Shown: positions 33,466 to 45,547 of the stretch, in pieces
Numbering within the stretch: position 1 is the first letter of the stretch
Layout: the number at the start of each line of letters is the position of its first letter
Assembly (NCBI RefSeq): GCF_000725485.1
Contig: NZ_KL647031.1
Span: 496,001-560,000, forward strand
DNA: 64,000 nt
Reading direction: 5' to 3'
DNA from: Nonomuraea candida
GTDB taxonomy: Bacteria > Actinomycetota > Actinomycetes > Streptosporangiales > Streptosporangiaceae
Notes under the pieces: model-generated
What the model saw: only the letters and a program-made list of their open reading frames with translations
Told to the model about the DNA's origin: nothing
The model's database searches: none
Program-made: the position numbers and the translations under genes

Positions 33466-35331
33466 GTGTCGAAGGTCACGTTCCGCGAACGGGCGCGGTA
33501 CTGGTTCGACAACACCATGTCCAGGGGCACGGCATCGCTGATCGGGTGGCTGGCGGTGGCGTCGATCGCGCTGATCGTGATCGTGACGGGCCTGACGATG
33601 TGGCTGGCGCCCGGCGAGCCGGAGGGAGTGGGCCACGCGGGGGAAGTGCTCTGGATCGCGCTCATGCACGCCCTGACCCCGGGCAAGGTGGCCAGCGACC
33701 AGGGCTCGATCGCGTACATGACCGTGATGTTCGTGTGCTCCCTGGGCGGCCTGTTCATCGTCAGCATGCTCGTCGGCCTGCTGGCCAACGGGCTGAAGCA
33801 GAAGGTGGACCGCCTGCGCAAGGGCCGGTCGCGCATCGTGGAGTCCGGGCACACGGTGATCCTGGGCTGGTCGGACCAGGTGTTCACGATCGTGTCCGAG
33901 CTGGTCAAGGCGCACGCCAGCCAGAAGGGCTCGGTGATCGCCGTGCTGGCGGAGCGTGACAAGCTGGAGATGGAGGACGCGATCCGCGAGCACGTCGGCG
34001 ACCTGGGCAGGACCCGCGTGGTCTGCCGCACCGGCCGGCCCACCGAGCCGCGCGACCTCGCGCTGATGAACCTGGCCGAGGCCCGCTCCGTGGTCGTGCT
34101 CTCCCCCGGGGGCGAGGACCCCGACGCGCACGTGATCAAGATCCTGCTCGCCCTGGCCAAGCGGCACGGCGCGCACCCGCCCGTGGTCGCCGGGCTCACC
34201 TCCAGCCGCAACATCGCCGCCGCCCGCCTGGCCGGGGGCCCCGACGTGCACCTGGTCGACTCCGACGACACCGCCTCCCGGCTCATCGTGCAGTCCTCGC
34301 GCCAGTCCGGCATGTCGGTGGTCTGCATGGACCTGCTGAACTTCGACGGCGGCGAGATCTACCTGCGCACGCCGAAGAAGCTCGTCGGCGTCACGTACGG
34401 CGACGCGCTGCACGCCTACCAGACCGCCTCCGTGATCGGCCTGCGCCGGCCCACCGGCGTCGTGCTGAACCCGCCCTCCGACACCGTCATCGACGCCGAG
34501 GACCAGGTCATCGTCATCGCGCACGACGACTCCCACGTCCGCCTGGCCGCCGGCAAGCCGTCGCTGGACGAGTCCGCGATCGTCGTGGCCGGCCACGCGC
34601 CCACCCAGCCCGAGCGCACGCTCCTGCTCAACTGGAACGGCCGCGCCGAGCAGATCATCCGCTACCTCGACGGCTACGTCGCCCCCGGCTCGGTCCTGGA
34701 GATCGCCGCCGACCACCCCGGCGCGGGCGCGGACCTGGTGGGCCTGCGCAACCTCACGGTGAACGTCAAGGACTGCGACACCACCGACAGGTTCGCCCTG
34801 GAGTCGCTCGGCGTCGGCCTGTTCCAGCACGTCATCGTGCTGTCGGACGACCGCTTCGACGCCCACCACGCCGACACGCGCACGCTCATGACGCTGCTGC
34901 AGCTACGCGACATGCAGAGCACGCTGGGCGAGCACTACTCGATCGTCAGCGAGATGCACGACGAGAACAACCGCGCGCTGGCCGAGGTCACCGAGGCCGA
35001 CGACATCGTGATCAGCGACACCGTCATCGGCCTGCTGCTGGCCCAGCTCGCCGAGAACCGGCACCTGGCGGACGTGTTCGCCTACCTCTTCGACTCGCAC
35101 GGCTCGGAGATCTACCCCCGCCCCGCCGGCGACTACGTCAAGACGGGCACGCAGGTGTCGTTCTCCACGGTGGTGGAGTCGGCGCGGCGCAGGGGCGAGA
35201 CCGCGATCGGCTATCGCAACGCCACCGCCCGCAACGACCCCCCGCACTACGGCATCGTGCTGAACCCCGACAAGACGACGCCCATCGTCCTGGGCCAGAA
35301 GGACTCGGTCATCGTCCTCGCCGAACGCTAG
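33466..35331 (+). CDS. CASTOR/POLLUX-type ion channel with RCK/NAD-binding domains
   Basis: The 621-residue protein has an N-terminal pore module with two helices (about residues 25-48 and 88-110) flanking a LWIALMHALTPGKVASDQG segment. Two long cytoplasmic Rossmann-like (RCK) units follow, with GHTVILGWSDQVFTIVSEL and VVAGHAPTQPERTLLLNWN. This is the arrangement of the CASTOR/POLLUX family of potassium or calcium channels known from plants, which has bacterial members. GTG 33466 follows GGAGG and GGGGAA. The gene is divergent from a Ser/Thr kinase that could modify it, which is an inference. Confidence 0.87.
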   Translation: MSKVTFRERARYWFDNTMSRGTASLIGWLAVASIALIVIVTGLTMWLAPGEPEGVGHAGEVLWIALMHALTPGKVASDQGSIAYMTVMFVCSLGGLFIVSMLVGLLANGLKQKVDRLRKGRSRIVESGHTVILGWSDQVFTIVSELVKAHASQKGSVIAVLAERDKLEMEDAIREHVGDLGRTRVVCRTGRPTEPRDLALMNLAEARSVVVLSPGGEDPDAHVIKILLALAKRHGAHPPVVAGLTSSRNIAAARLAGGPDVHLVDSDDTASRLIVQSSRQSGMSVVCMDLLNFDGGEIYLRTPKKLVGVTYGDALHAYQTASVIGLRRPTGVVLNPPSDTVIDAEDQVIVIAHDDSHVRLAAGKPSLDESAIVVAGHAPTQPERTLLLNWNGRAEQIIRYLDGYVAPGSVLEIAADHPGAGADLVGLRNLTVNVKDCDTTDRFALESLGVGLFQHVIVLSDDRFDAHHADTRTLMTLLQLRDMQSTLGEHYSIVSEMHDENNRALAEVTEADDIVISDTVIGLLLAQLAENRHLADVFAYLFDSHGSEIYPRPAGDYVKTGTQVSFSTVVESARRRGETAIGYRNATARNDPPHYGIVLNPDKTTPIVLGQKDSVIVLAER

Positions 35332-35410
35332 AACGCCGGCCCGCCAGAACGCCGGCCCCCAGAACGCGGGCCCATCAGAACGCCGAACGGCAGAACGCCG
35401 GAACGCCGGT
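35330..35410. repeat. Six direct repeats of AGAACGCCGG with 15-16-nt period
   Basis: Copies of AGAACGCCGG (some with one change) start at 35330, 35346, 35361, 35377, 35392 and 35400. The first five are spaced 16, 15, 16 and 15 nt. The array lies between the channel stop and the mtnA promoter. It may be degenerate intergenic repeat DNA or a multi-copy binding site. Confidence 0.5.
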
Positions 35411-35429
35411 CGCCTATCGGTGGATCAGT

Positions 35430-35435
35430 TAGCGT
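35430..35435 (+). promoter_or_regulatory. Candidate -10 element of mtnA (leaderless)
   Basis: TAGCGT lies 7 nt before the GTG start of mtnA and no ribosome binding site is present. Confidence 0.45.
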
Positions 35436-35442
35436 TTGTCCT

Positions 35443-36381
35443 GTGAGGACGATTGACTGGGTCGACGGCGCCGTCGAGCTCGTGGACCAGACCCTGCTGC
35501 CCGACAAGTGCGTGATGCTGCGCATCCACACCGTCGGCGAGCTCGTGGACGCCATCCGCCGCCTGGCCGTGCGCGGCGCGCCCGCGCTCGGCGTGGCGGG
35601 GGCGCTCGGCGTCGTGCTCGCCGACGGCGACCCCGCCCAGATCGCCGCGCTGCGCGCCGCCAGGCCCACCGCCGTCAACCTCGCCTGGGGCGTCGACCAG
35701 GCCGCCGCCCACCTGGACGAGGGGCGCGAGGCGGTGCTGGAGGCGGCCCTGCGGGTCCGCGACGACGACATCGCCGCCTGCCGCGCCATGGGCGAGCGCG
35801 GGGCCGACCTGCTCGAAGGCGACCGGCTGCGGATCATGACCGTGTGCAACACCGGCGGGCTGGCCGCCGTCGAGCGGGGCACCGCGCTCGGCGTCGTCCA
35901 GACCCTGCACGAGCGCGGCCGCCTGGCCGAGGTGCTCGCCCTGGAGACCCGGCCGCTGCTGCAGGGCGCCAGGCTCACGACGTGGGAACTGGCCAGGATG
36001 GGGGCGCCGCACCGGCTCATCGCCGACTCCGCGGGGCCGTACCTGCTGGCCAAGGGCGAGGTGGACGCGGTGCTCATCGGCGCCGACCGCGTCGCCGCCA
36101 ACGGCGACACCGCCAACAAGATCGGCTCGTACGCGCTCGCGCTCGGCGCGGAACGCGCCGGGGTGCCGTTCATCGTCGTCGCGCCCGAGTCCACGATCGA
36201 CCAGCACACCCCCTCCGGCGACCAGATCGAGATCGAGGACCGCGACGCGGACGAGATCGTCACCGTCCGGGGCGTGCGGGTGGCGCCGGAGGGCACACGC
36301 GCGTGGAACCCGGCCTTCGACGTGACCCCGCACGACCTCATCACCGCCATCGTCACCGAGCAGCGGGTGATCAGGCCGTAA
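35443..36381 (+). CDS. mtnA: S-methyl-5-thioribose-1-phosphate isomerase
   Basis: The 312-residue protein isomerises 5-methylthioribose-1-phosphate to the ribulose form in methionine salvage. Family hallmarks are RGAPALGVAGA near residues 44-54, catalytic C135 in TVCNTGGLA and catalytic D215 in IGADRVAANGDTANKIG. The length is somewhat short for the family (about 340). The GTG start is leaderless by appearance. No other methionine-salvage gene is nearby, so it stands alone. Confidence 0.93.
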   Translation: MRTIDWVDGAVELVDQTLLPDKCVMLRIHTVGELVDAIRRLAVRGAPALGVAGALGVVLADGDPAQIAALRAARPTAVNLAWGVDQAAAHLDEGREAVLEAALRVRDDDIAACRAMGERGADLLEGDRLRIMTVCNTGGLAAVERGTALGVVQTLHERGRLAEVLALETRPLLQGARLTTWELARMGAPHRLIADSAGPYLLAKGEVDAVLIGADRVAANGDTANKIGSYALALGAERAGVPFIVVAPESTIDQHTPSGDQIEIEDRDADEIVTVRGVRVAPEGTRAWNPAFDVTPHDLITAIVTEQRVIRP

Positions 36382-36423
36382 GGCATTTCGGCGATCGCGC
36401 GGACCAGGCAGGCACGATCGCGT

Positions 36424-36429
36424 TACGCT
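36424..36429 (+). promoter_or_regulatory. Candidate -10 element of the amidase gene
   Basis: TACGCT ends 8 nt before an ATG at 36438, but that frame is only 17 codons long and overlaps the amidase start. I read the element as a promoter giving a leader of about 25 nt, with GGAGAG directing translation from GTG 36463. Confidence 0.35.
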
Positions 36430-36462
36430 CGGTCATCATGTTCTCGACCCCCGGAGAGAACC

Positions 36463-38055
36463 GTGGCCATCGACCTGGTACCACGCCGTGACTGGCAGGC
36501 GCGCGCGCCCCGCGGCGACTACACGCAGCTCGACTCCACCAGAGGAGTGAAGGTCCACTACACGGGCGGCCTGGTGCCGCCCCGCCTCGTGGACGACCAT
36601 GCGGAGTGCGCCGCCCTGGTCAGGACCATCCAGGGCTTCCACATGGACGGCAACGGCTGGATCGACATCGGCTACTGCGCGGACGAGGAGACCGAGATCC
36701 TCACCCGCCGGGGCTGGACGGACTACCGGCGGTTGCGCGCCGGCGACCTGGTCCTCACCCTCGACCACGAGACGGGCCGCTCGCAGTGGCAGCCTGTGCT
36801 GGAGGTCTGCGTCTTCCCGGCGCGCAGGCGCGAGATGGTGCGGATGGAGGGCGACTTCCACTCCTCGCTGACCACCCCCGCGCACCGCTGGCCGGTCGAG
36901 CGGCCGCGCGGCGACGGATACGACCGGGTCTGGACGACCACGGAGGACATGGGGCCGGACGACCGCGTGCCGCTCGCGGCCCCGTGCGCCGAGCTGCCCG
37001 CCGAGGCGAAGTGGTCCGACGCGTTCGTCGAGCTCGTCGCCCGGTTCTCGGCCCCCGCGTCCGGCGGCGCGCCGTCGCTGGTCGCGTCCGGCTCCTCCGC
37101 CCTGCCAGCTGAGGCCGGGCGGGAGCTGCCGGCGGCGGCGCCGGGCCGGGTGCCCTCGTACGACTTCCTGCTCTCCCTCACCAGGGCCCAGCTCTCGCTG
37201 TTCGTGGAGATCACGCGTGAGGTGAACGGCGCGACCGCCTGGGCCGACCGGGCCGCCGCCGAGGCGTTCCTGCTCGCCGTGCTGCTGACGGGCGCGCCGG
37301 CCGTCCTGACCAGGAAGGGCGCCAGGTGGCGGGTACGCGTCCCGCGGCAGCGGCACCTCGCCCCCCGCACCGCCGCGGCCCAGGGACGGCTGACGATCAC
37401 CCGGGAGCCGTACGACGGGGAGATCTGGTGCCCCCGGACCCCCAACCAGAGCTGGCTGGCCCGCCGCGCCGGCACCGTCTACTTCACGGGCAACTCCTTC
37501 GTCGCCTGCCCGCACCAGAAGGTGTTCGAGGGGCGCGGCCTGCACCGCCTGCCCGCCGCCAACGGCCCGGGGCTCAACGCCGGCCACTACGCCGTGCTGG
37601 GCCTGGTCGGGAACTCGGGCCTGGTCCAGCCGCCCGACGCGATGCTGCACGCGATCCTCGACGCCATCGAGCACGCCCGCCAGAACGGCAACGCCGGCAA
37701 GGAGATCAAGGGACACCGCGACGGCTTCGCCACCGACTGCCCCGGCGAGCCCCTCTACGCCTGGGTCAAACGCGGCGCGCCCCGTCCCGGCGGCAACGGC
37801 GACCCGCCCACGCCGCCCGCGGCGCCTGCGTTCCCCGGCCGGCTGCTGAGGTATCCGCCGGTGCTGCGCGGCCAGGACGTGCGCACCTGGCAGGCGCGAA
37901 TGCGCGAACGCGGCTGGGACCTGGCCGTGGACGGCGCGTACGGGAGCGAGTCGCGCGAGGTGTGCCTGCGCTTCCAGCGGCAGCAGGGCATCGCCGACGA
38001 CGGGATCGTCGGGCCGGTCACGTGGCGGCTGACCTGGGAGGCCCCTCTCACCTGA
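36463..38055 (+). CDS. PGRP-type N-acetylmuramoyl-L-alanine amidase with C-terminal peptidoglycan-binding domain, interrupted by an intein
   Basis: The 530-residue precursor encodes a 257-residue host protein split by a 273-residue intein (residues 72-344). The spliced host protein is a type-2 amidase that cleaves the MurNAc-L-Ala bond. It has zinc ligand His in KVHYTGG, catalytic Tyr71 in WIDIGY, and the C-terminal ligands in IKGHRDGFATDCPG. A PG_binding_1 domain follows (about residues 462-528). There is no signal peptide, which resembles phage endolysins more than secreted autolysins. Without splicing the enzyme would be inactive. The start is GTG 36463 with GGAGAG upstream. A 17-bp hairpin terminator follows. 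Confidence 0.9.
   Translation: MAIDLVPRRDWQARAPRGDYTQLDSTRGVKVHYTGGLVPPRLVDDHAECAALVRTIQGFHMDGNGWIDIGYCADEETEILTRRGWTDYRRLRAGDLVLTLDHETGRSQWQPVLEVCVFPARRREMVRMEGDFHSSLTTPAHRWPVERPRGDGYDRVWTTTEDMGPDDRVPLAAPCAELPAEAKWSDAFVELVARFSAPASGGAPSLVASGSSALPAEAGRELPAAAPGRVPSYDFLLSLTRAQLSLFVEITREVNGATAWADRAAAEAFLLAVLLTGAPAVLTRKGARWRVRVPRQRHLAPRTAAAQGRLTITREPYDGEIWCPRTPNQSWLARRAGTVYFTGNSFVACPHQKVFEGRGLHRLPAANGPGLNAGHYAVLGLVGNSGLVQPPDAMLHAILDAIEHARQNGNAGKEIKGHRDGFATDCPGEPLYAWVKRGAPRPGGNGDPPTPPAAPAFPGRLLRYPPVLRGQDVRTWQARMRERGWDLAVDGAYGSESREVCLRFQRQQGIADDGIVGPVTWRLTWEAPLT
36676..37494 (+). other. Intein inserted after the catalytic tyrosine of the amidase
   Basis: The insert begins with Cys72 (CADEETEILTRRGWTDY, intein block A) and carries a block B TxxH motif (SLTTPAHRWPV). 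It ends with ...SWLARRAGTVYFTGN (blocks F/G) before Ser345. Removing it joins WIDIGY to SFVACPH, which restores an uninterrupted PGRP motif like that around the catalytic tyrosine of T7 lysozyme. The penultimate residue is Gly instead of the usual His, with the terminal Asn kept and Ser as +1 nucleophile. The middle of about 130 residues has FLLSLTRAQLSLFVEITREV and AEAFLLAVLLTG, which look like a decayed LAGLIDADG nuclease. Confidence 0.87.
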
Positions 38056-38066
38056 GCCGCGCCCCC

Positions 38067-38112
38067 GGCCGGTCCGCTCCCCGTCCCTCCGGGCGCGGGG
38101 AGCGGGCCGGCC
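38067..38112 (+). terminator. Long hairpin terminator after the amidase gene
   Basis: GGCCGGTCCGCTCCCCG (38067-38083) pairs with CGGGGAGCGGGCCGGCC (38096-38112). All 17 positions pair, with one T-G wobble, around a 12-nt loop. It lies 12 nt after the stop codon. Confidence 0.7.
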
Positions 38113-38159
38113 GGCCGCCCGGTGGCGGGGCGGGGTTACTGAGGCGCGGGCGTTCCGCC

Positions 38160-38165
38160 TACTAT
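38160..38165 (+). promoter_or_regulatory. Candidate -10 element of the mutAB operon (leaderless)
   Basis: TACTAT ends 7 nt before the mutA ATG. A possible -35 (TTACTG) lies 18 nt upstream of it. No ribosome binding site is present. Confidence 0.5.
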
Positions 38166-38172
38166 CCGAACC

Positions 38173-40139
38173 ATGGAACTGGCAGCGGGGTTCGCGTCCA
38201 TCTCCCGGGACGACTGGCGCGCGCTGGCGGCGGAGGTCCTGCGCAAGTCCGGGGTCGAGACCGACGCGCCGGAGGAGGCGCTGTCGCGGACGACCTACGA
38301 CGGGATCAGGGTCGCGCCGCTCTACGACGCCGGTGACCTGCCCGGCGATCCGGGGCTGCCGGGCGCGGCCCCGTACGTGCGGGGGAGCCGCGCCGCCGCC
38401 GGATGGGACGTGCGGCAGCGGCACGCCGTGGCCGACCCCGAGGCCGTGCTGGCCGACCTGGAGAACGGCGTCACGTCGTTGTGGCTGGTCGTCGGGGACG
38501 GCGCGATCCCGGTGGGCGAGCTGGGCCGGGTGCTCCAGGACGTCTACCTCGACCTCGCGCCCGTCGTCCTGGAGGCAGGCGACTCGGTGCGCGAGGCCGC
38601 CGAGACCCTGTTCACCCTGGCCGCCGCCCGCGAGAACGGCGCCTTCGAGAGCGCCGCTCGTGACAGCGCCGCCCGTGACAGCGCCGCCGGCGACCGGCAG
38701 GGCCCGGCCCCGGCCGCCTCCGCCGCGCCGGGCGCCTCTCCCGGGCCCCGCGTCGCGCTGAGCGGCAACCTGGGGGCGTCCGCCGTGCGCGGGCCGGACG
38801 GGGCCGAGCTGGCGCTGCGCTGCGCCGCCGAGTTCCCCGGGCTGCGGGCGATCACCGTGGACGCGACCCCGTACCACGACGCGGGCGGCAGCGACGCGGA
38901 GGAGCTGGCCTGCTCGATCGCGCGGGGCGTCGCCGAGCTGCGCGCGCTGACCGCCGCCGGGCTGCCGGTGGAGCAGGCGCTGGGGCAGCTCGAGTTCCGC
39001 TACGCCGCCACCGCCGACCAGTTCGCCACCATCGCCAAGCTGCGCGCCGCCCGCCGCCTGTGGGCCAGGGTCGCCGAGGTCTGCGGCGCGCCCGAGGCCG
39101 GCGGCCAGCGGCAGCACGCCGTCACCAGCTCCGCCATGATGACCGCCCGCGACCCGTGGGTGAACCTGCTGCGCACCACCGTCGCCTGCTTCGCCGCCGG
39201 CGTGGGCGGGGCCGAGGCGGTGACCGTGCAGCCGTTCGACGCCTGCCTCGGCCTGCCTGACGCCTTCTCCCGCCGGATTGCCCGCAACACCCAGTCGCTG
39301 CTGCTGGAGGAGTCGGGGCTGGGCCGGGTCATCGACCCGGCGGGCGGCTCCTGGTACGTCGAACGCCGCACCGCCGACCTCGCCGAAGCCGCCTGGGCCT
39401 TCTTCAGGGAGATCGAGGCCGCAGGGGGGATCGTGGCGGCCGGCGAGCTGGTCTCCGCCCGCATCGCCGCCACCCGGGCCCGCCGCGACGACGACATCGC
39501 CCACCGCCGCCTCCCGATCACCGGCGTCAGCGAATACCCCGACCCCGACGAGAAGCCCCTGCGCCGCCCGGCGGCCGCGGAGCCGGCCCGCCCCGCGCCC
39601 GAGCCCGCCCGCGCGGAGCCGGAGCCGTCTGCGCCCGAGCCCGCCCGCGCGGAACCGGAGCCGGAGCCGTCTGCGCCCGAGCCGGCGCCCGCGGGGCCGG
39701 AGGGCGGGGAGCTGCCCAGGGTGCGTTACGCCGAGCCGTTCGAGCGGCTGCGTGACCTGGCCGACGCGCAGCCCGAGCGGCCCAAGGTGTTCCTGGCCAC
39801 CATCGGCCCCCTCGCCGCCTACACCGCGCGGGCCGCGTTCGCCGCCAACCTGTTCCAGGCGGGCGGCCTGGCCACCGAGACGGCCGGCCCCGGCACCGAC
39901 CCCGAGCAGATCGCCACCGCCTTCGCCGTCAGCGGCGCCACCGTCGCCTGCCTGTGCTCCAGCGACAAGCTGTACACCCAGCACGCCGCCGCCGTGGCCG
40001 CCGCCCTGCGCAGGGCCGGCGCGAGAAAAGTCTGGCTGGCGGGGAAGGGACGGTACGAAGGCGTGGACGCCGTCCTCCACGCCGGCTGCGACGCGCTGGC
40101 CGTGCTCCACGAGACCTTCGACGACCTGGAGGTGACCCG

Positions 40140-40143
<4 letters not shown>
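38173..40143 (+). CDS. mutA: Methylmalonyl-CoA mutase, small (beta) subunit
   Basis: The 656-residue non-catalytic subunit forms the heterodimer with MutB that interconverts (R)-methylmalonyl-CoA and succinyl-CoA. It has a TIM-barrel-like region ([57 protein letters not shown]). Near the C-terminus is a cobalamin-domain-like fold (about residues 545-656) that lacks the DxHxxG motif, as expected for this subunit. Residues 467-512 are an [14 protein letters not shown] repeat that separates the two domains and is longer than usual. The stop overlaps the mutB start (ATGA). Confidence 0.93.
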
Positions 40144-44296
<4,153 letters not shown>

Positions 44297-44407
44297 GAGG
44301 GGAGTGACTCCTGTGACGGCTGAGGTTAGAACTCCAGCACCCTACTGGCAAAAGTCAAGTCTTGTCAGAAGTTAGGCTGATCAACTGCGAAGAAAGGGGC
44401 AAGCAGG

Positions 44408-45391
44408 GTGCACTCGCTGGAGGACTACGCCAACGGCGTGCGGGCGGGCTCGCGTACGTGGATCGCGCGCGCGATCACGCTGGTCGAGTCGACCAGGCCC
44501 GACCACGACGCCCTGGCGCAGCGGCTGCTCGTGGAGCTCACCCCGCTGTCGGGGCGGGCCCGCAGGGTGGGCGTCTCGGGCGTGCCCGGGGTCGGCAAGT
44601 CCACGTTCATCGACGCGCTCGGCACGCGGCTGACCGCGGCGGGGCACCAGGTCGCCGTGCTGGCCGTGGACCCCTCCTCCACCAGGACGGGCGGCAGCAT
44701 CCTCGGTGACAAGACCCGCATGGGCCGCCTGGCGGCCGACCCGGCGGCGTTCATCCGGCCCTCGCCCACCTCCGGCACGCTCGGCGGCGTCGCCAAGGCC
44801 ACCAGGGAGGCCATGGTCGTGGTGGAGGCGGCCGGGTTCGACGTCGTCCTGGTCGAGACCGTCGGCGTGGGCCAGTCGGAGACGGCGGTGGCCGACATGG
44901 TGGACACGTTCCTGCTGCTCACCCTGGCCCGCACGGGCGACCAGCTCCAGGGCATCAAGAAGGGCGTGCTGGAGCTGGCCGACGTCATCGCGGTCAACAA
45001 GGCCGACGGCGAGCACGAGCCGGCGGCCAGGAAGGCGGCCCGCGAGCTGGCGGGCGCCCTGCGCATGCTGCGCTTCGACCCGGGGCCGGGGACGGACTCC
45101 GCGGCGGGGCCGCCGCCCGTGCTCACCTGCAGCGCGCTCACCGGCGACGGGCTGGACGAGCTGTGGCGGCGCGTGCTGGCCCACCAGGACGCCATCGACC
45201 TGGCCGGCAAGCGCCGCCGCCAGCAGGTGGGCTGGACGTGGGCGCTGGTGCGCGACCGGCTGCTGGCGGAGCTGCGCGACGATCCCGCGGTGGCCGCGAT
45301 CAGCGAGGAGGTCAAGAGGGAAGTGCTCGCGGGCGAGCTGACTCCGTCCCTGGCCGCCGACCGAATTTTGTCCGCGTTCAAACGTCTTTGA
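44408..45391 (+). CDS. meaB: Methylmalonyl-CoA mutase-associated GTPase MeaB
   Basis: The 327-residue G3E-class GTPase loads and protects the B12 cofactor of MutAB. It has P-loop GVPGVGKST (58-66), the switch segments SSTRTGGSILGDKTRM and VETVGVGQSETAVADM, the NKAD base-recognition motif and a C-terminal dimerisation arm (RRRQQVGWTWALVRDRL). GTG 44408 follows GAAAGGGG. Normally meaB adjoins mutB; here a kinase gene on the opposite strand separates them. It must therefore have its own promoter in the 111-nt gap. Confidence 0.95.
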   Translation: MHSLEDYANGVRAGSRTWIARAITLVESTRPDHDALAQRLLVELTPLSGRARRVGVSGVPGVGKSTFIDALGTRLTAAGHQVAVLAVDPSSTRTGGSILGDKTRMGRLAADPAAFIRPSPTSGTLGGVAKATREAMVVVEAAGFDVVLVETVGVGQSETAVADMVDTFLLLTLARTGDQLQGIKKGVLELADVIAVNKADGEHEPAARKAARELAGALRMLRFDPGPGTDSAAGPPPVLTCSALTGDGLDELWRRVLAHQDAIDLAGKRRRQQVGWTWALVRDRLLAELRDDPAVAAISEEVKREVLAGELTPSLAADRILSAFKRL

Positions 45392-45547
45392 AGGCAAGCG
45401 CGAAGGAACGCCGGGGCAGCATCGGAAACCCCTGGGTGGAGATACCACTCCCGAGGATGAATTCTCTCCCCCTCCCGGGCCGGGGCCGGGCGGAGGGGTT
45501 GCGTGATCCATGTCACGATGTCGCGCAACCACAGTGGGAGGGCTCGT

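Noticed and set aside
36438..36491. A 17-codon frame after TACGCT that overlaps the amidase start
   Set aside because: It has no special codon content, and the amidase has its own Shine-Dalgarno sequence, so the element is better read as a promoter.
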